This document shows, piece by piece, positions 63,095 to 64,000 of a stretch of DNA of 64,000 nt; position 1 is the first letter of the stretch, and each line of letters begins with the position of its first letter. The stretch lies in contig NZ_SMFK01000002.1 in assembly GCF_004349355.1 (NCBI RefSeq), forward strand, positions 434,001-498,000, in the 5' to 3' direction. A program made the translations under genes and the position numbers. The notes under the pieces are model-generated. The model was given only the letters and a program-made list of their open reading frames with translations. It was not told where the DNA came from and made no database searches. The stretch is from Flavobacterium cellulosilyticum. Lineage in GTDB: Bacteria > Bacteroidota > Bacteroidia > Flavobacteriales > Flavobacteriaceae.

Positions 63095-64000
63095 ATGAAA
63101 AAAATAATTAAAAGGAACTTAGCATGCCTATTTTTCCCTAAAATTAGTTTAAAAATGAAACTCACCACTCTTTTATTATTGGTTTCGTTATTAAAAGTTC
63201 AAGCCTATACCTATTCTCAAAACACCAAAATTACTTTGAAGGCAAATGAGATGACATTAGGAAAGGTTTTTAATAAAATCGAAGCTACCTCTGAATTTAG
63301 ATTTTTATACGAAAGTGACAAAATTGATTTAAATCGAAAAGTCTCCATTGATGTCAATAAAGAAAATATTGCGAATGTTTTGCAAGTTTTATTCAAAGGG
63401 ACGAATGTAGATTATCAGACAAATGATCGTCAAATATTGTTGACCATCAAAAAAAGTGCTAGTTCAAAGACTACTTCGCAAGTAATTATACCTGTTCCTG
63501 TATCTAATCAGCAAAGAGAAATTACAGGTCAAGTTGTTGATAGCAAAGGGTACCCCTTACCGGGTGCCAATGTGATCGAAAAAGGGACAAACAATGCAGT
63601 ACAAACTGATTTTGATGGTAAATTTAAATTGATTATTTCTAATCAAAAAACGATACTTTCGATTTCGTTTATCGGTTTCGTTAATCAAGACGTTGTTGTA
63701 AATAGTCAGACTAACATAAAGGTTACTTTATTAGAAGATTCTGCTACTTTAGATGAAGTTGTGGTTGTGGGTTATGGTTCCATTAAGAAAAGAGACTTGA
63801 CTGGATCAGTGGTTTCTATTGGATCAGAAAAACTGGAAGGCAGGTCAAATAGTAATGTGCTTGCTTCACTTGCAGGACAGGCTACAGGTGTGCAAATCAC
63901 ACAGTCTCAAGGTGCTCCTGGTCTTGCTCCTACCGTAAGAGTACGTGGTGCATCTTCAATAAATGCAGGAACTACCCCACTTTATGTTATCGATGGTATT
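63095..64000 (+). CDS. SusC/RagA-family TonB-linked transporter (partial, right edge)
   Basis: 302 codons are visible and the frame is open to the window end. A signal region with a long basic N-terminus (hydrophobic core about 22-38) is followed by an STN domain (about 45-125), a carboxypeptidase-D-like domain (about 147-225, REITGQVVDSKGYPLPGANV), the DEVVVVGYGSIKKRDLTGS signature, and the beginning of the plug (GVQITQSQGAPG, RVRGASSINAGTTPLYVIDGI). It forms a sigma/FecR/SusC signalling unit like the one at 22.6-29.2 kb. Confidence 0.94.
   Translation, partial: MKKIIKRNLACLFFPKISLKMKLTTLLLLVSLLKVQAYTYSQNTKITLKANEMTLGKVFNKIEATSEFRFLYESDKIDLNRKVSIDVNKENIANVLQVLFKGTNVDYQTNDRQILLTIKKSASSKTTSQVIIPVPVSNQQREITGQVVDSKGYPLPGANVIEKGTNNAVQTDFDGKFKLIISNQKTILSISFIGFVNQDVVVNSQTNIKVTLLEDSATLDEVVVVGYGSIKKRDLTGSVVSIGSEKLEGRSNSNVLASLAGQATGVQITQSQGAPGLAPTVRVRGASSINAGTTPLYVIDGI

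Overview
The window reads as chromosomal DNA of a Flavobacterium-like member of the Bacteroidota. The evidence is AT-rich sequence, no Shine-Dalgarno sites, TAnnTTTG-type -7 promoter elements, SusC/SusD pairs with ECF sigma/FecR switches, a fused CcoN-CcoO oxidase subunit, and a cyclophilin-FKBP fusion. No rRNA, tRNA or CRISPR array was seen.

Region 1 (1-11.1 kb) is a low-oxygen respiration block. It holds a truncated Crp/Fnr regulator, the copper ATPase ccoI, ccoS, fused ccoN/O, ccoQ (missing from simple ORF calling), ccoP, ccoG, ccoH, a SafE-like membrane protein, and convergent hemN. Three promoters (ccoI, ccoS, hemN) share a TGA-N6-TCA box placed at exactly the same distance from a TAnnTTTG element, so this looks like a small FNR-type regulon around its own regulator. 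A DUF349 protein follows.

Region 2 (13.2-22.6 kb) is accessory DNA. It has a decayed 210-base duplicated repeat, a MazG-like protein and an AraC regulator. Then comes a ribulose-monophosphate cassette (hxlB, hxlA, gnd, zwf, pgl) that with phosphoglucose isomerase would oxidise formaldehyde to CO2 and make NADPH. A beta-galactosidase C-terminal remnant lies downstream.

Region 3 (22.5-32.7 kb) is a sigma/FecR/SusC/SusD uptake locus beside a Ca2+-dependent PI-PLC-like enzyme and a calcineurin-like phosphoesterase. This suggests scavenging of a phosphorylated lipid or glycan.

Region 4 (32.9-39.6 kb) is the most interesting system: a tight five-gene operon of a stand-alone receiver domain, a membrane-anchored HEAT-repeat protein, a processive family-2 glycosyltransferase, an LtaS-like sulfatase-fold enzyme fused to TPRs, and a YaiO-type TPR/outer-membrane barrel. 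I propose a phospho-regulated exopolysaccharide synthesis, decoration and export machine.

Region 5 (39.8-61 kb) is mostly housekeeping and stress genes: DUF2400, monomeric icd, rplS, trmD, dcp, NmrA, a hydrolase, PPIase, a thioredoxin-fold protein, SulP, a TetR-CMD pair with matching operators, EthD, HAD dehalogenase, sulfurtransferase, and DUF294 plus DnaQ-like exonuclease. Palindromic repeats and C-terminal gene remnants (type ISP restriction enzyme, HigA antitoxin) lie between them. The window ends in a second sigma/FecR/SusC locus, cut off by the edge.
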